NCBI GenBank assembly: GCA_045541355.1
Contig: JAZQIW010000046.1
Span: forward strand, 1-64,000
DNA length: 64,000 nucleotides
Direction: 5' to 3'
Source: UMGS1387 sp045541355
Lineage (GTDB): Bacteria; Bacillota; Clostridia; Oscillospirales; CAG-382
This document shows, piece after piece, positions 26,201 to 34,019 of this stretch (within the stretch, counting starts at the first letter, position 1; each line of letters opens with the position of its first letter). The notes under the pieces are model-generated. The model was given only the letters and a program-made list of their open reading frames with translations, was not told the origin of the DNA and made no database searches. A program made the position numbers and the translations under genes.

Positions 26201-26908
26201 AGTCTGAGAAGCATCGGGCAGTTTGAATATGCAGGTGCAAAGACAATAAATCTTCCTGCAAAGCTTACCGTTTCACGTCTTAAAACGGGACTTCTTGATG
26301 AAGAAAACCTTGTTGTGCAAAAGAAGAAAGAGACAGAGGAAAAGGCGGTTGTTCCGAGGTTTATACAGGGAGAATCGGAAGCTGACGGCGCCGAAAAAGG
26401 AACGGCTATGCATATGTTTATGCAGTTCTGCGACTTTGAGGGCTGTGAGAAAGAGGGCTGTGAAAGGTGGGCAGACAGGCTTTGTGAGCTTGGCTTTATA
26501 GACTCGCGTCAGAGAGAGCTGCTTGATATAAACAGACTTTCCGGCTTTTTCAAATCCGAGTTCTATACAAGGATAAAGAACAGTAAGAATATTTACCGCG
26601 AGAGAAGATTCAATCTTGAGGTAGATGTTTTCAAAAATGAGGATAACGACCTTGAAAAAATCAGCGGTATGGGAATACTTGTTCAAGGGGTTATAGACCT
26701 TTTCTTTGAGAATGATGACGGAACGTATACCCTTGTTGATTTCAAGACCGACAGGGTGTTCGGAGAGGGCGCAGAGCAGATACTTATAGACAGACATAAG
26801 GAACAGCTTACGTACTATAAGAGGGCACTTGAGGAAATGACGGGAAAGAAGGTAAGGGATACATATATATATTCCTTCTCGCTCATGAAAGAAATATCGG
26901 TATATTGA
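23261..26908 (+). CDS. addA: ATP-dependent helicase/nuclease subunit A (AddA)
   Basis: A 1215-residue UvrD-like helicase with a C-terminal RecB-family nuclease, part of the AddAB enzyme that resects double-strand breaks. Walker A SAGAGSGKT is near residues 21-29, DEYQDVNPMQD and GDIKQSIYRFRG are helicase motifs II and III, and LYVALTRARD is motif VI. The nuclease core VDFKTDRV lies near 1157. Length matches other AddA proteins. The start is TTG at 23261, supported by AAGAGGCGG upstream. The usual partner addB is not adjacent, and a terminator lies directly upstream. Confidence 0.95.
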   Translation: MNYTKAQENAIGLRDCSLLVSAGAGSGKTAVLTERILERICDKNDDCSITDFLIVTFTNAAAKELSDRIRKKLSARGSEDPTNKKIVKNLALLPLAKISTINAFCYELVRNNFQKLNLSANLRIADEAEMGVIREKLMNETIDDAFETRGDSKSFLAAYEIFSSAKNDKGFVTALLDVDAKLRSLADREGFVGTLLENYSEIQQKDEFFDTFLGALLEKRTRKDTLSLCETFEKLCEVCRRDEVLAVKYLPAVENELDFAKSVLQALDKGYESTRKAFAAYSPVKLGTVKNFEDEALKELVKEIKNNKSKKFRQDYTALYACDMTLLKKAAADTRLVLEEIVRLLTEFDARLCEKKRESGMIEFSDAEKYTLELLVESTQPFKVTELAKKLREQFLEIYIDEYQDVNPMQDMIFKALSRHNDSQEEYSRFMVGDIKQSIYRFRGASPDIFMNYRDSFGDADGDSVTKRIFMNDNFRCSQSVIELTNFLFRRLMGEYYLKEDELKHSRIEKNKVTQKAQLCTYTYDKELAEGLSAEELEAGIIGTKIKKFVNNPEYTDSDGKMYKYSDVAVLCRSKTALRVYEKVLSECGIPVMSDVGESFYGKKEILLCLCILNSIDNPERDIYLAGYMRSFAGGFSDDELALIKKDYRRLSLYRSVVKYSQEKTQDNAELSKKCSDFVEKLRAYREFSRGKSVEKLVWKIYGELDLLGICTSENFGLSGQSAKKNLLKLYEMARSFSKTSFRGVGAFVDYINGSMEKTDIKAERVLSGECVSLMTIHASKGLEFPICFVSDLARRFNKSDETAKLVFSEKAGGAAVTLCDTEAVSVTQSSSGMLSINTPYRKLIASYLDDEGIAEEIRVLYVALTRARDILVMTSGFTKKLEGILKDARCASFALDVNDGSSFCALLMSCLCNERILACLYDKAESGFVPTEDNVSEYLCFELCECEQAVEGFKELYCGTQSKKEETKTEGVADERELDSLRSIGQFEYAGAKTINLPAKLTVSRLKTGLLDEENLVVQKKKETEEKAVVPRFIQGESEADGAEKGTAMHMFMQFCDFEGCEKEGCERWADRLCELGFIDSRQRELLDINRLSGFFKSEFYTRIKNSKNIYRERRFNLEVDVFKNEDNDLEKISGMGILVQGVIDLFFENDDGTYTLVDFKTDRVFGEGAEQILIDRHKEQLTYYKRALEEMTGKKVRDTYIYSFSLMKEISVY

Positions 26909-26963
26909 CAGAAATAATGAAAAATGCCCCCGCAATGCGGAGGTAAAACAGCTTTAAAGAATG

Positions 26964-26995
26964 ACAGCCGAGGCAAAAGCCCCGGCTGTTCTTTT
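26964..26995 (+). terminator. Terminator after addA
   Basis: ACAGCCG (26964-26970) and CGGCTGT (26983-26989) pair, with an inner GGC/GCC extension, followed by TTCTTTT. It also separates addA from the convergent gene on the minus strand. Confidence 0.85.
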
Positions 26996-26997
26996 AC

Positions 26998-29900
26998 TTA
27001 TTTGGTTTTGATATTTATGTTCATGCCGTCGATGCTGTAACTGAAGCCTGTGTATTCGCAGAATGCAGAAAGCTCGATAAGAGGAAGATTGTCGTAGGAG
27101 CTGAGAGGCTTCTTGAGCTTTATCTCTTTGCCGTCGGAAAGCTTTACAATGTCGCTTCCCTCTGTCCAGTAGCTCTTTATATCATCCTTCTGAATCATAA
27201 CCGTTCTTGTCTCGACATCCCATTCGTGATATGTGCGTGTGAGAGCGCAGAAGTCGCGAAGCGGCTCAAAGGGTACGTAAGCCTCGCCGTTTTCCACGGT
27301 GGACTTGAAGTGACAGCTGTATCTTACGCCGTCAATATATGTAGTATAAACCTCTTTGTCGCCTGCAAGGAAGAGGATTTCTTCAACCTCGAATTTGCCT
27401 ATGTTGTTGCAGGGGTCAAAACGGAACGCCTTGATTTTTCCACGCCAGTTTTGGTCCATAGAGGGAATCATAACGGCATAGCCGTTGTCGTAATCCATCG
27501 GGTTAAGCTGCTTGTTGAAATGCCATTCGCCGTCAGTGTCGGTAATGTAGTGGCAGACGAGTGTTGCTGAGTTGACGGATGCGTTTGCAAAGTCTCCGCT
27601 GCCGTTTGAGCCGCGCATTTTGAACTTGATGACGGCAACATCATCGGCATTGATATCAACCTCAGTTATAAGCTTTGGATCATCACCTGTGGATTCGCCG
27701 TAAAGCTTTCCGTCACGAAGCTCTACTAAGCCTTCACCGTCAAAATTCCATTTATCAATTTTTTCCTTTGTATCAAAGTCAATTTTCAGAACAACCTCGC
27801 CGTTGTCATTGTAAATCTTTTCTTTCTGAGGTGTCTGAATAATTGCGCGTGGTCTCGGATAGAGATAGCCGAGTCTGTCAAGACCGTCACCCGAGGGTCT
27901 GTCGGATTCAAAGTCATCGCCCTCTACCGTAAATGCACGCCTTACCTCATTAAGGTATCCAAAGCCATTGATGTTGGAGGGACACATGATAGTACCCTCG
28001 CCGTATTCGTTCCAGGTTGCCAGCATTACGAACTTCTTCTTCCATGTTTCTTCGTCGTTCTCGTACTTGGGAAGAACGTCGTCTCTCATCCATGTAAGCA
28101 TCTGTCCAAATTCCTCCTGCGTTGTGAAGGGGGAACGGAATTCACGCCAAGCAACGTCGTTGTAGCCAACGCAGGCGGTGGGAACGACATGAAGCTTGTC
28201 TTGAGTCATCTGCGATTCGATTCTCGATTTTGTATATTCAAAGCTGTAACTCTGATGTCCCCAGTTGTAGGCATAAACTGCATCTACACCTGCTTTGTAA
28301 AGCTCATTTGAGGGCTCGCCGCAGGTCATTACAATAAGACCTTCATAACCTATTCCCTTCAGCACCTCTTCGAGATAGTCAAGGGCAATCTTGAAGGTTT
28401 CGGGGCTTCCCATGGATGCAACGGCTTTATTTACTCCGAATATGGAAAGAACAGCCTTGCCGTCAATTTTGTAGTAATTGGGATGAGAGAAGTAGTGGTC
28501 AACCCAGTAGGGAACAAGGTACTTCTTGAAGCCGTCAAGGTCAGGACTTGAGGCATTGGCAGCTTCCCAGATGAGGGCAAAGTTCATTTCGTCACAGTAC
28601 TTTGCATTGAAGTATCCGTCATCGAGAGCACCGCAGATGTGTGTCTTGAATATGGGCGCCTTTGTCTGATTGTCAAACCAGCAGTAGAACTGAGCATTAA
28701 TGCCGTGTTCCACCATCCACTTGATTTCCCAGTCGGCAACCTCTGTTAAAGGCTCGTCGTAGTAGCCGAGGAAGGTTTTGTTTTCATCAAAGGAGGAAAT
28801 GGCATCCCAGCCCCAATGCTCACCGTTTCTCCAGAGGGAGCAAACGTTGATACCTGTTGTATAGCCGTTTTTCATGGTGGGTCTTACGGGAGGCTTGGGG
28901 TAGTCCTCGGGCTCAGGCTGAATAACAAAGGCATAAACATCGGTAAATCTCATGTAGCCGTCATGCTCGGGGGCGTAGGTTATGGAAATACCGTCAAAGA
29001 AATTGCAGTCCTTTTCAAAAGCAATCTCGCCGCACTTTACTCCGTTGTGCTTGATAAGAGCCTTGTGAGTTGCAGTGTCGGCTTCAATTCTCATAAACTG
29101 CCATACGTAGGGAAGATGCTCACGAAGAACTTTACCGCGTGCGGTTGCAGATTTTGTACCGTGCTCGATAACCGTAACAACATCCTCCTCGCCGTTAGTG
29201 AGAGAAAGAATGAGATTTTCGCCGTCATTTTGCTTTGTGAGATATTTAAGCTCAAAGCAAACCTTACCCTCTGCCTTTTCAAAGGGATGGTAAGCACATA
29301 CCGTGGAGCCGCCCTCAGCATGAAGAGCGTAGGTGGTTTCGGGCGTACCTTCGTAATATCTTGAGGTAAAGGCATTTGCATTGCCCTCGGCAAAGATAAG
29401 CCAGTCGTCGGGCATGGAACCGTTTACGGGATTAAGATTACGGTCGCAAACAAGATAGTTTATGTTAAGGACAACCTTGAAAACCTCAAGCTCACCGACA
29501 GCTTCTGCGTCATAACCTAACTTCAAGGAAGCAAGACTGCCTGCCGAAAGGGGAAGGAACGCACAGTCCTTGCCGCCAAGAGAGAGAAATGCCTGTTTTT
29601 CGTCAAGATCAAAATCTATTGTAATATACTGAAGACCGTGAAGGAAGGGCGCGGGAATAACAGTATCGCCGCAAACGAGGCTAAAGCCTTTTTGCTTTAA
29701 AACAAGAGTCTCCTTATCGTTTGTGTCATAGAAGGAAAGAGTAAAGCCGTCGCCGCTTCTGAGTGCCATTGTGAGGGCAAAGCTTGCCTTTCCGCCTCTT
29801 AAGGGAAGAAATCTTCTTCTCATGGAAACGGGACCTTCGTGCTCCTTATCCGTGGAGATAACAAAGCTTCTGCCAAACTGGTGAACGGCGGGGTTTATTG

Positions 29901-30009
29901 CGCCTCTCGAGTCATAGTCCCAACCCGATGGAACGGGATGATAATGCGTTCTTACCATGTCGTCATCAATGAGGTAAACCGCATTTTTTGTGGTGCGTGT
30001 ATCTATCAT
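26998..30009 (-). CDS. Large GH99/WbsX-like protein with lectin-like and CuAO-like domains
   Basis: A 1003-residue protein without signal peptide. The N-terminal 350 residues form beta-rich, concanavalin-like modules. A central region resembles the GH99-like WbsX family (WMVEHGINAQFYCWF, YFSHPNYYKIDGKAV, TWNEYGEGT). This family is linked to alpha-mannan endo-acting hydrolases and to cell-wall glycosyl enzymes. The last 100 residues (VPFEPLRDFCALTRTYHEWDVETRTVMI) resemble a copper-amine-oxidase N-terminal type domain, common in Firmicute surface proteins. The glycosidic activity is inferred from fold motifs only. A shorter relative lies at 57069. The gene has its own promoter and is convergent with addA. 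An odd point is a surface-type C-terminal domain without an export signal. Confidence 0.65.
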   Translation of the reverse strand: MIDTRTTKNAVYLIDDDMVRTHYHPVPSGWDYDSRGAINPAVHQFGRSFVISTDKEHEGPVSMRRRFLPLRGGKASFALTMALRSGDGFTLSFYDTNDKETLVLKQKGFSLVCGDTVIPAPFLHGLQYITIDFDLDEKQAFLSLGGKDCAFLPLSAGSLASLKLGYDAEAVGELEVFKVVLNINYLVCDRNLNPVNGSMPDDWLIFAEGNANAFTSRYYEGTPETTYALHAEGGSTVCAYHPFEKAEGKVCFELKYLTKQNDGENLILSLTNGEEDVVTVIEHGTKSATARGKVLREHLPYVWQFMRIEADTATHKALIKHNGVKCGEIAFEKDCNFFDGISITYAPEHDGYMRFTDVYAFVIQPEPEDYPKPPVRPTMKNGYTTGINVCSLWRNGEHWGWDAISSFDENKTFLGYYDEPLTEVADWEIKWMVEHGINAQFYCWFDNQTKAPIFKTHICGALDDGYFNAKYCDEMNFALIWEAANASSPDLDGFKKYLVPYWVDHYFSHPNYYKIDGKAVLSIFGVNKAVASMGSPETFKIALDYLEEVLKGIGYEGLIVMTCGEPSNELYKAGVDAVYAYNWGHQSYSFEYTKSRIESQMTQDKLHVVPTACVGYNDVAWREFRSPFTTQEEFGQMLTWMRDDVLPKYENDEETWKKKFVMLATWNEYGEGTIMCPSNINGFGYLNEVRRAFTVEGDDFESDRPSGDGLDRLGYLYPRPRAIIQTPQKEKIYNDNGEVVLKIDFDTKEKIDKWNFDGEGLVELRDGKLYGESTGDDPKLITEVDINADDVAVIKFKMRGSNGSGDFANASVNSATLVCHYITDTDGEWHFNKQLNPMDYDNGYAVMIPSMDQNWRGKIKAFRFDPCNNIGKFEVEEILFLAGDKEVYTTYIDGVRYSCHFKSTVENGEAYVPFEPLRDFCALTRTYHEWDVETRTVMIQKDDIKSYWTEGSDIVKLSDGKEIKLKKPLSSYDNLPLIELSAFCEYTGFSYSIDGMNINIKTK

Positions 30010-30064
30010 TTTACACAGCTCCTTTCGCCTTGAAATTGAGTGTTATTCTCTAAAACTCAACCAA

Positions 30065-30093
30065 ATTATAAAATAATTGCCTTTAAATTGCAA
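30065..30093 (-). promoter_or_regulatory. Promoter for the large GH99-like gene
   Basis: On the minus strand TTGCAA (plus 30088-30093), 17-base spacer and TATAAT (plus 30065-30070). A TTGAG/CTCAA inverted repeat lies in the leader. Confidence 0.65.
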
Positions 30094-30183
30094 CCCTATT
30101 TTGTCTTTTTTGTCATTTTTTATAATACATTTTGTATATCTGCGACAAAACACAATAGCACAATTCTGTACATTTAAACGAAA

Positions 30184-30197
30184 AGAACGTTTGTTCT
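30184..30197. promoter_or_regulatory. LexA/SOS box 1
   Basis: AGAACGTTTGTTCT, an exact GAAC-N4-GTTC palindrome as in the Bacillus-type LexA operator, ten bases upstream of the -35 element of the cassette promoter. Confidence 0.85.
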
Positions 30198-30207
30198 AAT
30201 TTTTTCA

Positions 30208-30236
30208 TTGACTATTTGGCAAAAATGTGGTATAAT
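30208..30236 (+). promoter_or_regulatory. Promoter of the phage-head cassette
   Basis: TTGACT at 30208-30213, 17-base spacer and TATAAT at 30231-30236. Transcription should start near 30243, leaving a leader of about 90 bases. LexA-type boxes lie on both sides. Confidence 0.88.
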
Positions 30237-30249
30237 ACAATCACGATAT

Positions 30250-30263
30250 CGAACACGTGTTCT
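30250..30263. promoter_or_regulatory. LexA/SOS box 2
   Basis: CGAACACGTGTTCT contains GAAC-ACGT-GTTC, a 12-base perfect palindrome covering about +8 to +20 of the predicted transcript. LexA bound there would block initiation or escape. Confidence 0.88.
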
Positions 30264-30297
30264 TTCGGCTCAGCCGATATATTTTTTATCGCAAAAT

Positions 30298-30311
30298 AGA
30301 ACGGATGTTCT
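30298..30311. promoter_or_regulatory. LexA/SOS box 3
   Basis: AGAACGGATGTTCT, a third exact GAAC-N4-GTTC site, just upstream of the AAAGGAGGA ribosome site of the first cassette gene. Confidence 0.82.
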
Positions 30312-30335
30312 AAAAAGCATTAAAGGAGGACGTCA

Positions 30336-30527
30336 ATGGAAAAAGACAAAAATGAGTATTTTGAAGCTGTCCATCATTACACGGTCTGTGCCCAGTGCGG
30401 ATATAGATTTGTAAGCGGCGATGAGGCACTGGTTGTAAAGCAGACGGGGGATATGATACATAGAGACTGCTATATGGACTATAACGAGGATAACATGAAT
30501 GAGCTGTGTGAGAGCATTGAGTATTGA
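30336..30527 (+). CDS. Small Cys-rich protein, first gene of the SOS cassette
   Basis: A 63-residue acidic protein. CAQC at about residues 18-21 and HRDC further on could form a small zinc finger (C-x2-C ... H-x2-C), so a DNA-binding or protein-binding role is possible. I recognise no family. It has a near-perfect ribosome site (TAAAGGAGGACG) and is the first gene after the three LexA-type boxes. Being transcribed ahead of the terminase genes, it could be a packaging accessory or a regulator. Function is not known. Confidence 0.7.
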   Translation: MEKDKNEYFEAVHHYTVCAQCGYRFVSGDEALVVKQTGDMIHRDCYMDYNEDNMNELCESIEY

Positions 30528-30543
30528 AGGAGGGAGCTTTAGG

Positions 30544-30936
30544 TTGGCGGCAAGGAAAAAGGAGAGGTATCTTGACCTTGAGGAAAGGATAAATGACTAT
30601 TTTAAATACTGTGACAGCATCAATGAGGAGCATGGGGAGATAGTAAAGCCCTACACTCTTTCGGGGCTTGTGTGTCACCTTGGATTTACGAGGGAGGAAT
30701 TTGAAAAGCTTTCAAGGATTAAGAGAAACGAGAGAATTGTGCTTCGTGCCAAGGCAAAAATTGAAGCGTTTATTGAGGAGAATGCACTTACGGGAGAGCT
30801 TTCGGTAAACGCTTCGGCAAACAGCTTGAAATTTAATTTCGGTTGGGGGGATAAGGGCGAGGCTAAGCCTTCTGAGACGGCTGAAAAGAATATTGTTGTG
30901 AGCCTTTCGGAACAGGCAGCCGAGCTTGCAAGATAA
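30544..30936 (+). CDS. Phage terminase small subunit-like protein
   Basis: A 130-residue protein in the position of a small terminase, the subunit that recognises phage DNA and hands it to the motor. It has an N-terminal helix-turn-helix-like region (TLSGLVCHLGFTREEFEKLSR) and a helical middle (RNERIVLRAKAKIEAFIEEN), as in small terminases of the DNA-packaging family. The TTG at 30544 is preceded by AAGGAGGGAG at ideal spacing, so I prefer it to an in-frame ATG at 30499 inside the previous gene. The large terminase follows after five bases. Confidence 0.75.
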   Translation: MAARKKERYLDLEERINDYFKYCDSINEEHGEIVKPYTLSGLVCHLGFTREEFEKLSRIKRNERIVLRAKAKIEAFIEENALTGELSVNASANSLKFNFGWGDKGEAKPSETAEKNIVVSLSEQAAELAR

Positions 30937-30941
30937 GAATT

Positions 30942-32258
30942 ATGAAGAAAAGCAGCCTCTGTAAGCAGCTTGTTCTTTCGGGTGAGCCACAGGAAAAGCA
31001 ACGACGTTTTTTTCTTGCCGATACAAAGTATGTTGCCTACGGCGGTGCAAGAGGCGGAGGCAAAAGCTGGGCACTCAGACGAAAGCTTGTGCTGCTTGCA
31101 CTCAATTACACCGGCATTAATCTTTTGCTTATAAGGCGCACCCTTCCCGAGCTTCGTGAAAATCACATAAGACCGCTACTGTCCGAGCTTTCCGAATTTT
31201 GCAGCTATTCCGAAATGAAAAAATGCTTTGTGTTTCCCAACGGCAGCAGACTGAGACTCGGTTATCTCGACAGCGACGGTGACCTTTTGCAGTATCAGGG
31301 ACAGGAATATGACATTATAGCAATTGATGAGGCGACACAGCTGAGTGAATACCAATTTCAGACGCTTAAAGCCTGTCTCAGAGGTGCCAATTCCTTCCCT
31401 AAACGAATGTACATTACCTGCAACCCCGGCGGTGTCGGTCATGCATGGGTAAAGCGGTTGTTTATTGACAGAGAGTTTCGCGAGGGTGAGCATCCTGAGG
31501 ATTACACCTTTATTCAGGCACTTGTCTACGATAATGAAGTCCTGCTTCGCCAAAATCCCGATTATCTTGAGCAGTTAAAGAGCCTTCCCGAGTCACTTAA
31601 GGGCGCATGGCTGTGCGGAATGTGGGACGAATTTGAAGGACAGTTCTTTAATGAATTTGATTATTCGGTGCATACCGTTTCGGATTATGATATACCCGAA
31701 GGGTCGCTCAGATATTGTGCAATAGACTACGGTCTTGATATGCTTGCGGCGGTGTTTGTGGCGGTAACGCCCGAGGGAAGATGCGTTGTGTATGATGAAA
31801 TACATAAGGAAAACTTGATTGTCAGCCAAGCATCGGGGCTCATAAGGCAGAAGGCTTTTGGGGTAAGCATGTATATTGCGCCGTCTGATTTGTGGTCAAG
31901 ACAGAAGGACAGCGGTAAGAGTATAGCAGAGCTTTTCGGTGAAAACGGTGTGTATCTGACAAAGCTTAAAAGCGACAGAATCGGCGGCTGGATGTGCTTA
32001 AAGGAATTTTTGAAGGTAGAGGATGGCAGGTCAAGGCTGATAATAAAGAGATGCTGTGTAAATCTCATTCGATGTATGCCGCTGCTTTTGCATGACAGGC
32101 ACAGAATAGGGGATGCTGCCACAAAGCCGCATAATATAACCCATGCGCCGGATGCGCTGAGATATTTTGCCGTTTCACGCTACGGTGATTTTTACGGCGA
32201 AAAGCAAAAGACAAGTACAAAAAAGCTTAAGGAAATGATAAACAGAAAAAGGAGATAA
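30942..32258 (+). CDS. terL: Phage terminase large subunit (packaging ATPase/nuclease)
   Basis: A 438-residue motor that drives DNA into the prohead and cuts it. Walker A GGARGGGKS is at about residues 31-39 and Walker B IIAIDEA near 125-131. A C-terminal RNase H-like nuclease has candidate acidic residues in CAIDYG (near 260), APSDLW (near 315) and HAPDAL (near 402). All key residues are present and the frame is intact at normal family length, so the motor should be functional. It is flanked by the small terminase and the portal gene with gaps of 5 and 3 bases. Confidence 0.95.
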   Translation: MKKSSLCKQLVLSGEPQEKQRRFFLADTKYVAYGGARGGGKSWALRRKLVLLALNYTGINLLLIRRTLPELRENHIRPLLSELSEFCSYSEMKKCFVFPNGSRLRLGYLDSDGDLLQYQGQEYDIIAIDEATQLSEYQFQTLKACLRGANSFPKRMYITCNPGGVGHAWVKRLFIDREFREGEHPEDYTFIQALVYDNEVLLRQNPDYLEQLKSLPESLKGAWLCGMWDEFEGQFFNEFDYSVHTVSDYDIPEGSLRYCAIDYGLDMLAAVFVAVTPEGRCVVYDEIHKENLIVSQASGLIRQKAFGVSMYIAPSDLWSRQKDSGKSIAELFGENGVYLTKLKSDRIGGWMCLKEFLKVEDGRSRLIIKRCCVNLIRCMPLLLHDRHRIGDAATKPHNITHAPDALRYFAVSRYGDFYGEKQKTSTKKLKEMINRKRR

Positions 32259-32261
32259 CAC

Positions 32262-34019
32262 ATGAAGGGAAAAAACTACGAAAAAAACATATCCCGTTCC
32301 GGGATGTACTCATATTCGTCACGTCTTGAAAGAGAGGAAACAATTGCCTTTCTTTATGATTATGCCGCAAAGCATAAGCGTGATGTCGGGGAATACTGGA
32401 AGAAAATGAAGAGATATTACGACGGAAGGCATGATATTTCACTTTCCACCGATGCCTTTTCGGCAAGGGAAGGTCTGCCCTTTAAGGCGGCTGAGTGCAC
32501 AGACGGCTACATTCACGTCGAAACACAAATCAATCACAATGTTCCCGATTTTGAATTCTCACCGCGAGACAGAACAGACTATGATAAAGCAAAGCAGAGA
32601 GAAAAGATAGTAAAATACGTAGTTGACAATGCCGGCCTTGAAGGTAAAAACTCCCGCAACGAAAGACGCCTTAACATATACGGCTCGGCAATCTGGAAGG
32701 TGTGCTGGGACTCGGGAATAAGAATCGGCAAGGATTTGGGAGACGTTACGGTTGAAAACCCGAGACCCGAGGAAATAATTACCGACCCTACTGCCTGTGA
32801 TGTCGATTCCTGCGAATATATTGCTTATGTTTATCCCATGCACAAGATGCGTGCAAAGAGAGTATTCGGCGCAGATATAAAGTCTGAGGGAAGTGATTTT
32901 TCGGAGTATCTCTGCGACGATATGACCAAAAATCCTCTCGGCTACGTTTCCTCTGACAGATACGATACCGATGACGATACCGTAAATATCACCGAATGGT
33001 GGTACAGACAGCCGAGTGACGGCAGCGCCGACATTACAAGGCTTGTGAACGGGGAAAAGAGAGTGTACCGTTATGAGTGGAAGGCTGGAGATATTGCCCT
33101 TTCGGTGCTTATAAACGGAAAGGAAGTAAGGTACATACCAAAGTATTGGAAGAACACAGACTGCCGCAGCTTTCCCTTTGTTGTTTACAGCAAGATACCC
33201 AACGAAAAAAGCATCTGGGGTAAGAGTGAGCTTGAAATGCTGATTCCCCTTATTGACGCCAAGGACAGAGAGCTTTGCTTTGCACAGCTCAACGGGGCGT
33301 ATTCTTCAAACGATATAATTGTCATGGAGGAAAATGCTCTTTCCGACGGTGAAAGCCTTGATAATTCTCCCGGTGCCGTCTGGAAGCTGAGACCGGGAAT
33401 GATGGGCAAGGTCTCAAGACTTGGAAATCTTTCGTCAGCATCTGCCGCTTTATATGAAGGCTCTTCCTTCTGGCAGAGCATGATTGAAAGCACAACAGGC
33501 ATCTTTGAAGTAAATCAGGGAAAAGAACCCACAAACGTTACAACTGCCACGGGTATTGCGCTTCTTAACGAAAGAGCCGAGAACCGAAAGAGCATTAAGA
33601 ATATTGACAGAAATGCGGGCTTTAAGCGTCTTTATATGCTTATAGACTATACCTGTCTTGAGAATTACAACGACGGCAGAATAATAAGAATGGGACTTGA
33701 GGAGGGCGAAGATGTTGTATACAGCTTCGGAGGCTTTATGAGAAAGTCGAGACAGGGCTCATACATACCCGAGCTTGATGTTACAATTCACACAGGCTCT
33801 GCCATTACAAACTCAAAGGCATTTACCGTTTCTGCCCTTACGTCGCTTATCGGTACCGATATAAACGAGACGAATTACAGACTTGTAAAGGCATATGTTG
33901 AGGCAATCGGAATACCCGAAAGGTCGGAGATTTGCGAAAGCCTTGACAGGCAATTTGAAAAGGCAGATATTAATCAGGACAACAGCGACAGCCCGGAAGG
34001 AGAAATGAATGATGAATGA
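32262..34019 (+). CDS. Phage portal protein
   Basis: A 585-residue protein at the portal position. It resembles large podovirus/P22-type portals: an aromatic helical N-terminus (YWKKMKRYYDGRHD), a wing with beta strands (VTVENPRPEEIITDPTACD) and the conserved run NEKSIWGKSELEML near residue 320, then a long helical stem. The portal is the twelve-part ring through which DNA enters the head and to which terminase docks. RBS AAAGGAG precedes the ATG. Its last bases overlap the scaffold gene by 11 bases, a sign of translational coupling. Confidence 0.85.
   Translation: MKGKNYEKNISRSGMYSYSSRLEREETIAFLYDYAAKHKRDVGEYWKKMKRYYDGRHDISLSTDAFSAREGLPFKAAECTDGYIHVETQINHNVPDFEFSPRDRTDYDKAKQREKIVKYVVDNAGLEGKNSRNERRLNIYGSAIWKVCWDSGIRIGKDLGDVTVENPRPEEIITDPTACDVDSCEYIAYVYPMHKMRAKRVFGADIKSEGSDFSEYLCDDMTKNPLGYVSSDRYDTDDDTVNITEWWYRQPSDGSADITRLVNGEKRVYRYEWKAGDIALSVLINGKEVRYIPKYWKNTDCRSFPFVVYSKIPNEKSIWGKSELEMLIPLIDAKDRELCFAQLNGAYSSNDIIVMEENALSDGESLDNSPGAVWKLRPGMMGKVSRLGNLSSASAALYEGSSFWQSMIESTTGIFEVNQGKEPTNVTTATGIALLNERAENRKSIKNIDRNAGFKRLYMLIDYTCLENYNDGRIIRMGLEEGEDVVYSFGGFMRKSRQGSYIPELDVTIHTGSAITNSKAFTVSALTSLIGTDINETNYRLVKAYVEAIGIPERSEICESLDRQFEKADINQDNSDSPEGEMNDE

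Noticed and set aside
30265..30290. Attenuator hairpin in the cassette leader (TCGG...CCGA followed by T-rich bases)
   Set aside because: The stem is only four bases and too weak to count as a terminator.
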